This document shows positions 8,866 to 18,246 of a DNA stretch of 64,000 bases, piece after piece. A program made the translations under genes and the position numbers. Source of the stretch: Eubacteriaceae bacterium (GTDB lineage: Bacteria; Bacillota; Clostridia; Lachnospirales; Lachnospiraceae); assembly GCA_910574015.1 (NCBI GenBank), contig CAJSYQ010000016.1, positions 1-64,000 on the forward strand, written 5' to 3'. The first letter of the stretch is position 1. The number at the start of each line of letters is the position of its first letter. The notes under the pieces are model-generated. The model saw only the letters and a program-made list of their open reading frames with translations. It was not told the origin of the DNA and made no database searches.

Positions 8866-9267
8866 CTACAGGTGAAATCCCACCGGAAGCAGTTCTCCCA
8901 GTGTCCTGCATACATATTCTGTCACACTCTTTGCCATGATGATCTGAAATTTCCCTGGATCACAAAATTCCGCCATCACCTGCAGACACACGCCGCAGGG
9001 GGAAATATCCGAAAGAGTCTCACCCTGGCCGCCAACAATGGCGATCCTGTCAAATTCCCGTATCCCCTCGCTGACCGCCTTAAAGAAAGCGGTGCGCTCC
9101 GCACAATTGGTGGGGGAAAAGGCCGAATTCTCAATATTGCATCCGGTATAGATCCTTCCGTCCGCACACTCCAGTGCCGCTCCCACCATAAACCCGGAAT
9201 AGGGCGCATAGGCATTCCGCCGCGCCTCAACCGCCCGTCTGATCAATTGTTCCATTTCTGCCCCCAT
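8866..9267 (-). CDS. cdd: Cytidine deaminase
   Basis: Homotetrameric-type cytidine/deoxycytidine deaminase of 133 residues. The zinc site is clear: CAER (Cys ligand and catalytic Glu) and PCGVC (two Cys ligands), with the substrate-binding FMVGAALE and YTGCNIENSAFSPTNCAER segments. It deaminates (deoxy)cytidine to (deoxy)uridine in pyrimidine salvage. It is separated by 16 bp from its neighbours on both sides, consistent with an operon. The start could be the first Met or MEQL four residues later. Confidence 0.95.
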   Translation of the reverse strand: MGAEMEQLIRRAVEARRNAYAPYSGFMVGAALECADGRIYTGCNIENSAFSPTNCAERTAFFKAVSEGIREFDRIAIVGGQGETLSDISPCGVCLQVMAEFCDPGKFQIIMAKSVTEYVCRTLGELLPVGFHL

Positions 9268-9283
9268 TTCTCACCTCTTCTGA

Positions 9284-11806
9284 TCATTCCATAAAGCTTA
9301 CAAACTGATTCCCTGCGTCCTTGAAAATCTTCTCATAGGCGGAGCGGCTCACTGTGGATTCCTTTCCCGTTTCAGGGTCGCACACGATAAGGTCTGTCGT
9401 TGTATAGCCGCTGATCACCACCGCCCGGTCCGCCCCGGTCATGGCGATCACTGGTTTATTGCTGCTGACGAAATACAATATCTGGTCCAGGGTACATCCT
9501 TTCAGGTTCACCGGTTCCTCCAGATACCCCGCCAGCATATTGAATACCGGCACATCCTTCTTCGTCATGGCCTTGGCATCCGCATTGATATGCTGCTGCT
9601 TCAGAAGCATATAGGCGCAGGCAGCCGGATTTGACACACCGTTTCCCGCCCTTGCCAGCTCCATTCCGCCGATATTGTTCATAAGAAAGCTGCCGCTTCG
9701 CTCCCATACAACCTGATGGTTGCTGCTGACCACCACGCCCATCTGCCGGTCTGCCTCCCGGATGGCCTGCCGCGCGCTCTCAAAGGAAGCCGTAATCTTC
9801 CCCAGGGCGTAGACATAATATTTCGTGATGCCCGGCTGCTCCAGACGCACAAACCTCTGGGTGGTCATCAGAGAAGACGGTCCCTCCCGGCGCTCCGGCT
9901 TATTCTCCATCTCAAAGGACGGCGGGAACTGGATATACCACTCCGTCAGGGATTTATTTGTGACGCGGGACGTATACCGAAACCGGGATTCCTTTATCTG
10001 TGACTGGTTCGAGATACTGTTCTCGTCCGACTGCTCGTAGCGGCCGGCGGAAACCCGTCTGCACAGGGTGATATTAATGACGTTGCCATTTGCCTGGATC
10101 CCCTGGATATATCTGTTTTTCCAGTTGAATTTCTTTACCACACTGCCGTGGGAATCCGAGATATGCAGCTCATAGCAGGGCACCACCCGGGTCCCGTCCT
10201 GGTCCCGCCCGATATCCTTTTTCCTCACATAACCGTACACGACATTTTCGTCGATCACCCCCAGCAGCCGGATATAGGATTTCTCATCGGGCCGGTAGAT
10301 CACCTGTTTCTCATCCGTCTCCAGATTGTACAGGGTAATGCTCTCGCCATAGCCGGTACCAAGGGAAGAAGACCAGGCGTAGCAGTTGGCGCTTTCCATC
10401 ACCATAAAGGAGCTGTTCTTCACATTCTCTACCAGCTTCTCCAGACGTTTGGCCGAGATGTTGTAAGCATAGACGGTGTTGGCCACAGTAAAATAATATA
10501 CCCCCCTGCTGCTCACATAACCGTAATCCTCGAAATCCTCTTTCAGCTGCTGATAAGTCGTGCTGCTGGGCATGTAGACCAGCTCCCGCAGTTCCCCCTC
10601 CGGCGTATATTCATATAGTACCACCGCCACGTCTCCCTCATAATCTCCCCGGGGAAAATACCCATAGGCACAGAAATAGAGGTTCCCCTCCTCGTCCACT
10701 TTCAGGATCCGTATGGCGTGCTCATCATAGGAACGCTGCAGAAAAGAGGCTTTCTCACTGTACATGGAATACAGCTTCATGATCCGGTTTCCCTCCATAT
10801 CGTATCGGTACAGGTCCCCGCCTCTGGCAAAATACATTACCTTCTCATCCTTATCCGAAAATATCCGGCCGTCCGTCTCATTCGTTATGCCCAGCTTAAA
10901 CTGATTGGTCTGGACGCTTGCCATCCCGGGATCAAACACCGCCTCCATCGTCCGCTCAAAATTCAGCAGATAATTCGTCTTACTGGCATAACGCACCCGG
11001 TAGAATTCTTTAATATGGTATGTCTCCTCTCCCGAGTCCGTATTGGCTTTTACGAAATAATTGTACTGGACACAGGCCGTCTCCATATTATATTCTTTGA
11101 TGGTGATCAGTTCCTCCGAAATAACCTCCGGCGACATATTCCCCCAGGTCACCAGGTCCGAACTGGATGTGATATCCACAGTTGCCAGCGTTGTATTCCG
11201 GTTTGCCGGGCTGGGCTCCAGAGACCTTCCCAGTTCCTCCGCCTTGCTCTTGACAAAGGTATTCTTGTGAAATCTCTTTACAAAATTCATCTTCTGCGCC
11301 AGATTGGATTCATCCAGATAATATCTCAGGCGGGTATAATAGTGGATCTCCCTGCCGGCATCCGATGTGCCTGCCAGATCCAGTATATATTCCGTGCTTG
11401 TCCGGAACCCAAACCCAAATGTAATATCCAGGCTCTTCTGCCCCTTCTGCAGCGCGTTTGGCTCGCTGGTCTCATAGACCTCCCCGGTCTCCTTGTCAAT
11501 GATCTGATACTGAAGGCTGGTGAGGTAGGAGGCCGCCTTTCCCAGATAAACCGTAATCTTTTTCTCCGCGTCCAGCGGAGTCATGGACTCCCGGATAATG
11601 TCAGGCTCCATCGGGGCGCTGTAGCCAAAGAGGGTATTGATCCTATGCCCCTGCACTCCAAGCTGCAGGGACGGATACGTCTCTCTGCCGGTCCCCACCC
11701 GGGCCCCCCTGTCGCTGATATCCGTCTCCATCTGTCTCCCAAAAAAATAGAGCGCACCCATAAATATGAAAAGTAATAAAACTGTCTTATATATATATCT
11801 AACCAT
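9284..11806 (-). CDS. Large membrane-anchored protein with a degenerate C39-like C-terminal domain
   Basis: An 840-residue protein with one N-terminal membrane segment (YIYKTVLLLFIFMGALYFFG) and a long extracellular region rich in Tyr and Thr that suggests beta-propeller or beta-sheet repeats (for example VMYFARGGDLYRYD, NLYFCAYGYF, GVYYFTVANTVYAYN). The last 130 residues resemble peptidase C39-like domains. The usual catalytic Cys position reads GNGVSNPAAC and the catalytic His position reads DRAVVISGY, so the active site looks lost. First gene of a probable operon with cdd and the RsmF-type methyltransferase. Function unknown; the beta-propeller reading is inference. Confidence 0.75.
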   Translation of the reverse strand: MVRYIYKTVLLLFIFMGALYFFGRQMETDISDRGARVGTGRETYPSLQLGVQGHRINTLFGYSAPMEPDIIRESMTPLDAEKKITVYLGKAASYLTSLQYQIIDKETGEVYETSEPNALQKGQKSLDITFGFGFRTSTEYILDLAGTSDAGREIHYYTRLRYYLDESNLAQKMNFVKRFHKNTFVKSKAEELGRSLEPSPANRNTTLATVDITSSSDLVTWGNMSPEVISEELITIKEYNMETACVQYNYFVKANTDSGEETYHIKEFYRVRYASKTNYLLNFERTMEAVFDPGMASVQTNQFKLGITNETDGRIFSDKDEKVMYFARGGDLYRYDMEGNRIMKLYSMYSEKASFLQRSYDEHAIRILKVDEEGNLYFCAYGYFPRGDYEGDVAVVLYEYTPEGELRELVYMPSSTTYQQLKEDFEDYGYVSSRGVYYFTVANTVYAYNISAKRLEKLVENVKNSSFMVMESANCYAWSSSLGTGYGESITLYNLETDEKQVIYRPDEKSYIRLLGVIDENVVYGYVRKKDIGRDQDGTRVVPCYELHISDSHGSVVKKFNWKNRYIQGIQANGNVINITLCRRVSAGRYEQSDENSISNQSQIKESRFRYTSRVTNKSLTEWYIQFPPSFEMENKPERREGPSSLMTTQRFVRLEQPGITKYYVYALGKITASFESARQAIREADRQMGVVVSSNHQVVWERSGSFLMNNIGGMELARAGNGVSNPAACAYMLLKQQHINADAKAMTKKDVPVFNMLAGYLEEPVNLKGCTLDQILYFVSSNKPVIAMTGADRAVVISGYTTTDLIVCDPETGKESTVSRSAYEKIFKDAGNQFVSFME

Positions 11807-11936
11807 TTGATAGCCCCTTCTCTATTATATATAGAACATTGTAACGGCTTACCCTGAAAAGTTCAAGGTATACACACAAATTTTTTCGATTCATATATTG
11901 GAGATAAGTATATCAGATGCAGAAACGAGGTATTTT

Positions 11937-12335
11937 ATGAACTATTACGACAATCCCGATTTTCTTTTCTCCTTTGAGCAGGCTGCCATGCCGACGCTGG
12001 CCCCGGCTCCCGGCAGTACGAAGTTGTGGGAGATGGAAGAGGATAATTCCTATTTAAAATATCTTTATCCGCAGATCACAAAACAGATCAGCGAATTTGT
12101 GGAAGAGCAATGTGATCAGATGGAATATGAGGGCAGTCCGATGTTCGATGCCTTCCCTGACAAAACGGCGCTTCGGATCACCGCTTCGGGAATTGAACAG
12201 GAATTCCGAAAAAAATACCCCGATGCCTATCCGGAGGGGGGAACCCTTCTCCGTGATATGATCGAGGTAGTATATTTTCATGAAGTAATGTACCGTCGGA
12301 ACCGGTACCGCAACCACAAACGGCTGTATCTCTGA
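11937..12335 (+). CDS. Hypothetical acidic protein
   Basis: I do not recognise this 132-residue soluble protein. It is acidic and aromatic-rich at the N-terminus (MNYYDNPDFLFSFEQ) and basic at the C-terminus (YRRNRYRNHKRLYL). The ATG at 11937 is preceded by GAGG at a workable distance; an upstream TTG at 11898 is in frame but less likely. Its stop codon is directly back to back with the stop of the EAL gene (TGATCA), with no intergenic space and no visible terminator between the convergent genes. Confidence 0.65.
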   Translation: MNYYDNPDFLFSFEQAAMPTLAPAPGSTKLWEMEEDNSYLKYLYPQITKQISEFVEEQCDQMEYEGSPMFDAFPDKTALRITASGIEQEFRKKYPDAYPEGGTLLRDMIEVVYFHEVMYRRNRYRNHKRLYL

Positions 12336-13814
12336 TCAGTGAACACCGCCAAAGGCTAATTTTTCAAATTCAGTGACAGGCATTGGCTTTGCAAACACAT
12401 AACCCTGAATCAGATCACACTTCATCTGCTTCAGGAACTCCACCTGATCCCTCTCTTCGACACCCTCCGATATCGTATGCAGATCCAGTGCCTGGGCCAG
12501 CTGGATAACACTCTGGATAACACTTTTACCCCGCTCGTTTTCCTGGCTGTTATCGCTGACAAAAAACACACGATCCAGTTTCAGGGCATCTACCTGAACC
12601 TCCTTCAGCACATTCAGGGAAGAAAAACCGCTGCCAAAGTCATCGATGGAGCAGGAGAGCCCCGCCCGGTGTATCTTCGTCACCAGTGTATTCAATGCTT
12701 CCATATCATTGTAGAACAGGGATTCTGTAAGCTCGATCTCTATGGATCTTGGAGGTATCTCGTATCGTTCCAGTATCGCTTCGTACGCATCGAAAAAATT
12801 CGGGACATTAAAATGGCTGCGGGACAGGTTTACCGAGACCGGAATGGTCCGCCATCCCGCTCTGCCCCAGCGCTCCACCATACGGCATACCTGCTCAAAC
12901 ATATAGAGATCGATGTCCACGACAAAACCGTTGCTCTCAAAGAGAGGAATAAACTCATTGGGAAAAATCATCCCCTCTTCCGAATCGACCCATCGCACCA
13001 ATGCCTCCGCACCTGCCACGGTCTCGCCCTCCAGCTCATATTTGGGCTGCAGATAGGGTATGAAATCCCCCCGCTCCAGGGACTCGTGCATCTTCATCTC
13101 AAGCTCCTTCTCCCTGCCCAGCCGGAACTTGTCCTTCTCGTCATAGATCCCCATGGGCACCCGGTAGCCCGGCGATATCTTTCTACGGGCCAGATTGGCA
13201 TGCTCCAGCATCGTACTCACTTCGATATCCTTGTCATTGATAACATACACGCCATAATACAGGGCAATTCCATATCGGTTTCCATTTTCATCCACCAGCT
13301 CTTCCATCTGTTTACTGATGCGGGCCAGACGCTCGTCCAGTTTCGGTAGTGAGTGGAAATGCATCAGTATACCAAAATTGTCCGCCATAATACGTCCGGA
13401 AACTTCATCCCACCCCAGCTCTGCATCAATGATGCCATGAATCTGGTGCAGGATCTGGTCCCCGACACTATTCCCATATATCTCATTGATCAGCTTGAAC
13501 CGGTCGATATTGGCGTAGACCAGCACATAACCGGCGTCACTGCGGAGCATCTTCCCCGCCACCCGCTCAAACTCTTTCTTATCTTTGCCGCCTGTGACAT
13601 CATCGCGCCCGAAATGCTTGTACAGCAGATGGTATTTCACCGCCACCATCAGCACAAGAAAACCCGTGGTCAGTATGATCAGCGACAATCTTGTAACGTT
13701 TCCTTCAAACCGGTCCAGATTCCAGATCATGAAAAGGAACAATACAATGGCTGTGATAAAATCCCACAGCATGGCTCCCCGGAAGTTCTTCAATCTCGTT
13801 ATCAACTGTCTCAT
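12336..13814 (-). CDS. Membrane-bound degenerate-GGDEF/EAL protein, probable c-di-GMP phosphodiesterase
   Basis: Two N-terminal membrane segments (about residues 17-33 and 45-65) are followed by a GGDEF-like domain whose signature reads MADNF at about residues 144-148, so cyclase activity is not expected. The EAL domain is intact: EAL at about 271-273, SVNLSRSHF, ELTESLF, IDDFGSGFSSL, LKLDRVF and EGVEE. This predicts hydrolysis of c-di-GMP to pGpG at the membrane, with the GGDEF-like domain perhaps sensing GTP. An AGGAGG precedes both a GTG at 13817 and the ATG at 13814; I use the ATG. The gene stands alone. Confidence 0.9.
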   Translation of the reverse strand: MRQLITRLKNFRGAMLWDFITAIVLFLFMIWNLDRFEGNVTRLSLIILTTGFLVLMVAVKYHLLYKHFGRDDVTGGKDKKEFERVAGKMLRSDAGYVLVYANIDRFKLINEIYGNSVGDQILHQIHGIIDAELGWDEVSGRIMADNFGILMHFHSLPKLDERLARISKQMEELVDENGNRYGIALYYGVYVINDKDIEVSTMLEHANLARRKISPGYRVPMGIYDEKDKFRLGREKELEMKMHESLERGDFIPYLQPKYELEGETVAGAEALVRWVDSEEGMIFPNEFIPLFESNGFVVDIDLYMFEQVCRMVERWGRAGWRTIPVSVNLSRSHFNVPNFFDAYEAILERYEIPPRSIEIELTESLFYNDMEALNTLVTKIHRAGLSCSIDDFGSGFSSLNVLKEVQVDALKLDRVFFVSDNSQENERGKSVIQSVIQLAQALDLHTISEGVEERDQVEFLKQMKCDLIQGYVFAKPMPVTEFEKLAFGGVH

Positions 13815-13927
13815 CACTGTATCCCTCCTTTTGTATGCCGGCCGGGCAGTAGAACAGGACCCGGAACGGATAAGATAAAGTAAATTATATAGTGTTTGGG
13901 AGAAAATTACAAGACAGTTTATTCATT

Positions 13928-14347
13928 TCAAGTTAGAAATTTAACTTCCTTATCCGACTTCTGTGTTTTTACAACAATATAGGGGTAGCTTGCCTTCTCG
14001 CTCACCACCTGGTCTTCCCCCGGACCGTTCAGACTGGTCTCAAAGCAGAGCGCGGCTCCTTTCTCATACAGTCCCACTACCTTGATATTGAACCCTCCGC
14101 TGTTCTGTTCCCCGTATCCCACAGCAATATAGAGATACTCCTCCTGCTGGTAGCTCATCTGAAAGGCGTTGAGCTTCTTACTGTCAATTTCTTTTAGAAA
14201 TTCCTGGGGGATATCCGCCGTGGGCACAACGGTATAATCCCAGTCCTTTCCCCGCTCGCCGCCTTCTTTTGCCGCCTCGCATCCCGTCAGGCCGCAGAAC
14301 AGGGTCAGAAGCAGAAGCAGGGTTACCGCAATTCTTTTTCTGTGCAT
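13928..14347 (-). CDS. Lipoprotein with PrcB-like C-terminal domain
   Basis: A 139-residue lipoprotein with a type II signal peptide: charged start MHRKR, a leucine-rich core and the lipobox LTGC. The mature part has the pattern of the PrcB C-terminal domain (EYLYIAVGYGEQNSGGFNIKV followed by ASYPYIVVKT), a small beta domain first seen in a Treponema protease complex subunit. No protease gene is adjacent. It lies about 50 bp downstream of the S1-domain gene and may be cotranscribed with it. Confidence 0.65.
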   Translation of the reverse strand: MHRKRIAVTLLLLLTLFCGLTGCEAAKEGGERGKDWDYTVVPTADIPQEFLKEIDSKKLNAFQMSYQQEEYLYIAVGYGEQNSGGFNIKVVGLYEKGAALCFETSLNGPGEDQVVSEKASYPYIVVKTQKSDKEVKFLT

Positions 14348-14397
14348 GCCGCACCTCTTGTCTCTGTTTAGTACAATGTATGCCTTGCCGCGGCCAA

Positions 14398-15306
14398 TTA
14401 TTCTTCAATCCGTATGCCAGCCAGCAGACCCGCAAGGGAGGTGGTGGCCTCGCCGTCATGGTATTCCATTGACACTTCCCCGTCCTCCGCCACTTCTGGC
14501 GCAGTGTCCTCCGCCTCCTTCATACTGAGACGTATCTTACCCTCCGACACATCCAGTACCTTCACTTTCACACGCTGTCCCATTTTCACCACCTCATTCG
14601 GCGAATGCAGGAATTTATTGCAGATCTGGGAAATATGGACCAGTCCTGTGAGTCCGCCGCCGATCTTTACAAAGACGCCGTAGGACTCGATCCGCTCAAT
14701 GATGCCCTCTGTGATAAATCCCTTCTGCAGCGCATTCAGTTTCCTCTTCTGTTCCTCTGCCGCCCTCTCTCTCGCCACCTCTTTTGCGGAGAGAACCAGC
14801 TTTCTCTTCTCCGGATCTGCCGTGATCACTATGACCTCCAGCGTCTCACCCACAAACTGGTCCACATCCTCGACGTATTCCAGCGCCAGCTGGGAGGCCG
14901 GGATAAAGCCGCGGATACCGTCCACAAAAGCCACGACCCCGGCATTCACACTGGTGAGCACCTTCACCGAAAAGACCCTTCGATCCTCCAGCGCCTGCCG
15001 CATCCTCTCCCATGCCTTCTCTTCTCTCGCCTCCCGGAGAGAGAGGAGCACTCTCCCCTGGCCGTCATCCGGTTCCAGGACTACAGCCTCCAGACTTTCT
15101 CCGGTACGGATCTCATCCATGGCATGGAAGGCGGGGTCATCACTGTATTCTCCTGCCGGGATCACCCCCTGTGAATAGGTGTTCAGATCCAGAAGCACCT
15201 CCTCTTCCTCTACACTGACTACCATCCCCGTCACCTTGTCGCCCTGTCGAAAGGTACGAAAGCCCGCGTTTATCTCATCCTCAAAATCCTTCATCGTTTC
15301 CTGCAT
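14398..15306 (-). CDS. S1 RNA-binding domain protein (three S1 repeats)
   Basis: A 302-residue protein with three S1 domains: one near the N-terminus (FRQGDKVTGMVVSVEEEEVLLDL), a second (VFSVKVLTSVNAGVVAFVDGIRGFIPASQL) and a third (GIIERIESYGVFVKIGGGLTGLVHISQI). The last matches the RNA-binding consensus best. It resembles the short ribosomal-protein-S1-like proteins of Firmicutes. The start at 15306 has GGAGG eight bases upstream and gives a 26-bp overlap with tatD, suggesting translational coupling. The C-terminus is an acidic tail. Confidence 0.87.
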   Translation of the reverse strand: MQETMKDFEDEINAGFRTFRQGDKVTGMVVSVEEEEVLLDLNTYSQGVIPAGEYSDDPAFHAMDEIRTGESLEAVVLEPDDGQGRVLLSLREAREEKAWERMRQALEDRRVFSVKVLTSVNAGVVAFVDGIRGFIPASQLALEYVEDVDQFVGETLEVIVITADPEKRKLVLSAKEVARERAAEEQKRKLNALQKGFITEGIIERIESYGVFVKIGGGLTGLVHISQICNKFLHSPNEVVKMGQRVKVKVLDVSEGKIRLSMKEAEDTAPEVAEDGEVSMEYHDGEATTSLAGLLAGIRIEE

Positions 15307-16096
15307 TTTCATTTCCTCCATTCAAATGATATAAAGTCTTTGCATTTTTTGTAGTGGTACGGATTACCTCCTGTACAGTGATTCCCTTCCGCTCTGCGAT
15401 CTTCTCCGCCACCCAGACCAGCCGGGAGGAATCGTTGCGTTTCCCCCGGTATGGTTCCGGTGCCAGATAGGGACAATCCGTCTCCAGCACAAGGGCTTCC
15501 AGAGGGATCTCCTCCACCGTCTGCACCAGCTTTTTCGCATTTTTAAAGGTTACCACCCCGCCCACTCCGATATAGAATCCCATCTCCACATATTGCTTCG
15601 CCATCTCCGGTGAGTAGGAAAAACAGTGGATCACCCCGCCGCAGTCATATGCTTTTGTCTCTGTGAGGATCTTCATGGTCTCTTCCGCTGCCTCCCGACT
15701 GTGGATAATAACGGGCAGCTTTACTTCCTTTGCCAGTTCGATCTGACGCCGGAACCATCTGCGCTGAACCTCTGCGGCAGGTTCCGGCCAGTGATGATCC
15801 AGCCCGATCTCCCCAATGGCGACAACTTTATTATGTCCGGCATTTTCCTGGATCCAGTCCATATCTCTCTCCGTCAGGCCGTCGGTCTCACTGGGATGAA
15901 TCCCCAGCGCCGCATAAATGAAATCATAAGCCTCTGCCAGCGACAGCGCGGCCTGGCTGGATGCCAGATCCGCCCCCACGCTGACGACATTTCCTATCCC
16001 TCTCTCTGCCAGTCCACGGAGAAGAGTATCCCGGTCCGGGTCAAACGCTTCGTCATCATAGTGGCTGTGTGTGTCAAAAATAAAATCCTGCTGCAT
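15281..16096 (-). CDS. tatD: TatD family metal-dependent hydrolase
   Basis: A TIM-barrel amidohydrolase-fold deoxyribonuclease of the TatD/YcfH family, 271 residues. Metal-binding motifs are in order: FDTHSHYDD, GEIGLDHHW, PVIIHSREAAEE, IHCFSYS and ETDCPYLAPEPYRGKRN. Family members act as DNases in quality control or DNA repair; the exact role here is unknown. A strong AGGAGG precedes the ATG. The stop lies inside the start region of the S1-domain gene. Confidence 0.93.
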   Translation of the reverse strand: MQQDFIFDTHSHYDDEAFDPDRDTLLRGLAERGIGNVVSVGADLASSQAALSLAEAYDFIYAALGIHPSETDGLTERDMDWIQENAGHNKVVAIGEIGLDHHWPEPAAEVQRRWFRRQIELAKEVKLPVIIHSREAAEETMKILTETKAYDCGGVIHCFSYSPEMAKQYVEMGFYIGVGGVVTFKNAKKLVQTVEEIPLEALVLETDCPYLAPEPYRGKRNDSSRLVWVAEKIAERKGITVQEVIRTTTKNAKTLYHLNGGNENAGNDEGF

Positions 16097-16180
16097 AATT
16101 ACCCCTCCTTCCGCTCCCCGCAGGCGAATGTATCCATAAGTTATGATTCGTTGTACCAGTTTACCATGTTATCCTTAGCT

Positions 16181-17494
16181 TTACAACAGTAACGTGATAA
16201 CGGTATGAAATTCCTGTCTCTCTTCCTCATAATACATCTGCATATCACCATGATAAGCTTTTACGACACGCTCTATACTCCGGATACCATAACCGTGCCG
16301 CAGCGAATCCTTTTTGGACGATACCAGCCTGCCTGTCTTGCCAGAAAACGGATTTTCGGGACAGGAATTGATCAGGGACAGTACCGTCAGGGATGCATTT
16401 TCCTGCTGTGTGATACTTAATTCTATATAACCCTCCGGCACCCCGGAGGAAGCTTCCACGGCATTGTCCAAAAGATTGGAAAATAATGCTGTGAGATCAT
16501 GATAAGTCAGGCTGGCTAGCAGCCCGCTGCGGACGTCCGCGTGAAAATCAATACCTTGTTCCTGACAGAGCTGGGTATACCGGCAGAGAAGGGCATTTAG
16601 GGAAACATTGTCGCATACCTGGACAGATCCCTGCAGATCCGAGGAATGGACGATGCGGTCGATATAGGCAGCTATCTTCTCCCGTTCACCCTGCTCGTTC
16701 AGAACACGGATGGATTGTAAATGTTTTCTGATGTCATGGATCAGGATCTTCTGGTTCTCATCCTGCCGGATCAGAAGCTGATAGTAGCCTGCCGTATCGC
16801 TCTCCTTCTGCAGCTGGATCTGAAGCTGCATATATTCCCTGCTCCTCTTCTGATTTCTGTTATAGATCCAAAAAATCAGCAGGTTGAGGATCAGGAGAAG
16901 CATGGAACTGACGGAGACCATAAATTCGATCAAAACAGGCAGTTCGACTGTCAGTGAAATTGTATAGAGCGTCAGAAATATAATCGTGGAAAAAAAGGGG
17001 ATTAAATTCAGAAGGAATGTATTTCTATCTGGCAGAACTGGTTCCTCTTTCTCCTCTTTTAAAAAGCGAATGATAAACTGCAATACAAAAAAATAGATCA
17101 GTTTGCTAAACATGGCAGACAGAATCAAATTAACATTATGAGTATGAGTCTCCAAAAAGTTTACCAGAACCTGTGAATTAATTCCAATAACAATCAATTC
17201 ACTCAGTGCCATTACAATAAAAACAATCAGGGCATGAAAAAAAGCAGAATACCATTTTACCTGATAAAGGATTAATATTATAATGAAATTAGTAATAATA
17301 AACGCCACTGTATTCAACCAGCCAGTCTCTGCCAGACCTATAAATAGCAGGACACCATAACCTGCAAAAAGCAAAATGCTCTCTGTTTGTCTTGAATATT
17401 TTGAATAAAACAGACTGGAACAATACTGCCATGCAATAATTGCTTCAGCTATGTATAAAATCATATAATAAATCAGTACCAGCATCCGGATCAC
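16181..17494 (-). CDS. agrC: AgrC-like peptide-sensing histidine kinase
   Basis: A 437-residue sensor kinase with six or seven N-terminal membrane helices (residues 1-215), a coiled stretch (MQLQIQLQKESD), a phosphoacceptor region ILIHDIRKHL near residue 255 and a C-terminal GHKL ATPase domain (LFSNLLDNAVEAS for the N box, HGYGIRSIERVV for the G region). This is the AgrC/HPK10 architecture used to sense cyclic peptides. The start is either a GTG overlapping the agrA stop by 4 bp or an ATG three codons later. With agrA (same strand) and agrD-agrB (divergent, + strand) it makes a complete agr circuit. Confidence 0.92.
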   Translation of the reverse strand: MIRMLVLIYYMILYIAEAIIAWQYCSSLFYSKYSRQTESILLFAGYGVLLFIGLAETGWLNTVAFIITNFIIILILYQVKWYSAFFHALIVFIVMALSELIVIGINSQVLVNFLETHTHNVNLILSAMFSKLIYFFVLQFIIRFLKEEKEEPVLPDRNTFLLNLIPFFSTIIFLTLYTISLTVELPVLIEFMVSVSSMLLLILNLLIFWIYNRNQKRSREYMQLQIQLQKESDTAGYYQLLIRQDENQKILIHDIRKHLQSIRVLNEQGEREKIAAYIDRIVHSSDLQGSVQVCDNVSLNALLCRYTQLCQEQGIDFHADVRSGLLASLTYHDLTALFSNLLDNAVEASSGVPEGYIELSITQQENASLTVLSLINSCPENPFSGKTGRLVSSKKDSLRHGYGIRSIERVVKAYHGDMQMYYEEERQEFHTVITLLL

Positions 17495-18198
17495 CTTGCA
17501 CTTTCTAAATACAATAGATATGCCTGCTTAAATTCCGTATATTTTCTCCGTGTAAGATATGCCTTGATCCGATTCTCACAGAGTTGAATCACGGAGTGGT
17601 CAAAACCGGATACATATTTCATATTGATGATAAAGCTTCTGTGGGGCTGAAAAAAACAGTTCATATTCAGAATACCCAGCCAATATTTTATTGTCTGCAG
17701 GGATTCATAGTCCCCCTGTATCGTATGAACGGTAATTTTCCTTCCCAGTGACTCGATGGATATAATATCCGATGCCAGAACCGTATAGCACCCCTGTCTC
17801 GTCTCTATCAGCAGTTTTGCGGCGGCCGAATGGTATACCTGCAGGGCATCCCTGAGATTGCGGAACAGCCGCTGCCGTTCCAATGGTTTGGACAGATATC
17901 GGAACACATGGAAACGCATAGCCTCATCCAGATATTCAGAAAAAGAGGAAATAACAAATATGATCACCGCTTCATTTTTCTTCTTTAACTCATTGCCAAT
18001 ATAAATACCGCTCAGACCCGGCATCTCGACATCCAGAAAAACGATATCCCTTTCGCCGGTATCGCCAAGCAGTTCTTCCCCGCTGTCAAATATGGCTATT
18101 TCTGGTGCCTTAAGCTCGTTTCTGTGAAAATAATCGGTAATGCATTTTTCCAGCTGTGCGGAAAACATTCTGTCATCATCACAAATTAAAATTCTCAT
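17491..18198 (-). CDS. agrA: AgrA-like LytTR response regulator
   Basis: A 235-residue response regulator. The receiver domain has the acidic pocket ICDDD at 5-9 and phosphoacceptor D56 in VFLDVEMPG. The C-terminal LytTR DNA-binding domain (about 130-235) includes SLGRKITVHTIQGDYES and FFQPHRSFIINMKYV. It would bind short direct repeats about two helical turns apart. Its Shine-Dalgarno AGGGAG lies within the 3' arm of a 16-bp hairpin (18207-18246), whose 5' arm carries a TATAAT box. It overlaps agrC by 4 bp, so kinase and regulator are coupled. Confidence 0.93.
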   Translation of the reverse strand: MRILICDDDRMFSAQLEKCITDYFHRNELKAPEIAIFDSGEELLGDTGERDIVFLDVEMPGLSGIYIGNELKKKNEAVIIFVISSFSEYLDEAMRFHVFRYLSKPLERQRLFRNLRDALQVYHSAAAKLLIETRQGCYTVLASDIISIESLGRKITVHTIQGDYESLQTIKYWLGILNMNCFFQPHRSFIINMKYVSGFDHSVIQLCENRIKAYLTRRKYTEFKQAYLLYLESAR

Positions 18199-18206
18199 AC
18201 AAAAAC

Positions 18207-18246
18207 TCCCTGCAGCATAATCATAAATCAGATTATACTACAGGGA
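18207..18246 (-). terminator. 16-bp hairpin with T run: xre terminator that also holds the agrA RBS
   Basis: Minus strand arms at 18231-18246 and 18207-18222 pair over 16 positions (two G-U), with an 8-nt loop and then TTTTT (18201-18205). The 3' arm includes most of the agrA Shine-Dalgarno (AGGGAG). Transcripts arriving from xre should terminate or have the agrA RBS masked. Confidence 0.8.
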
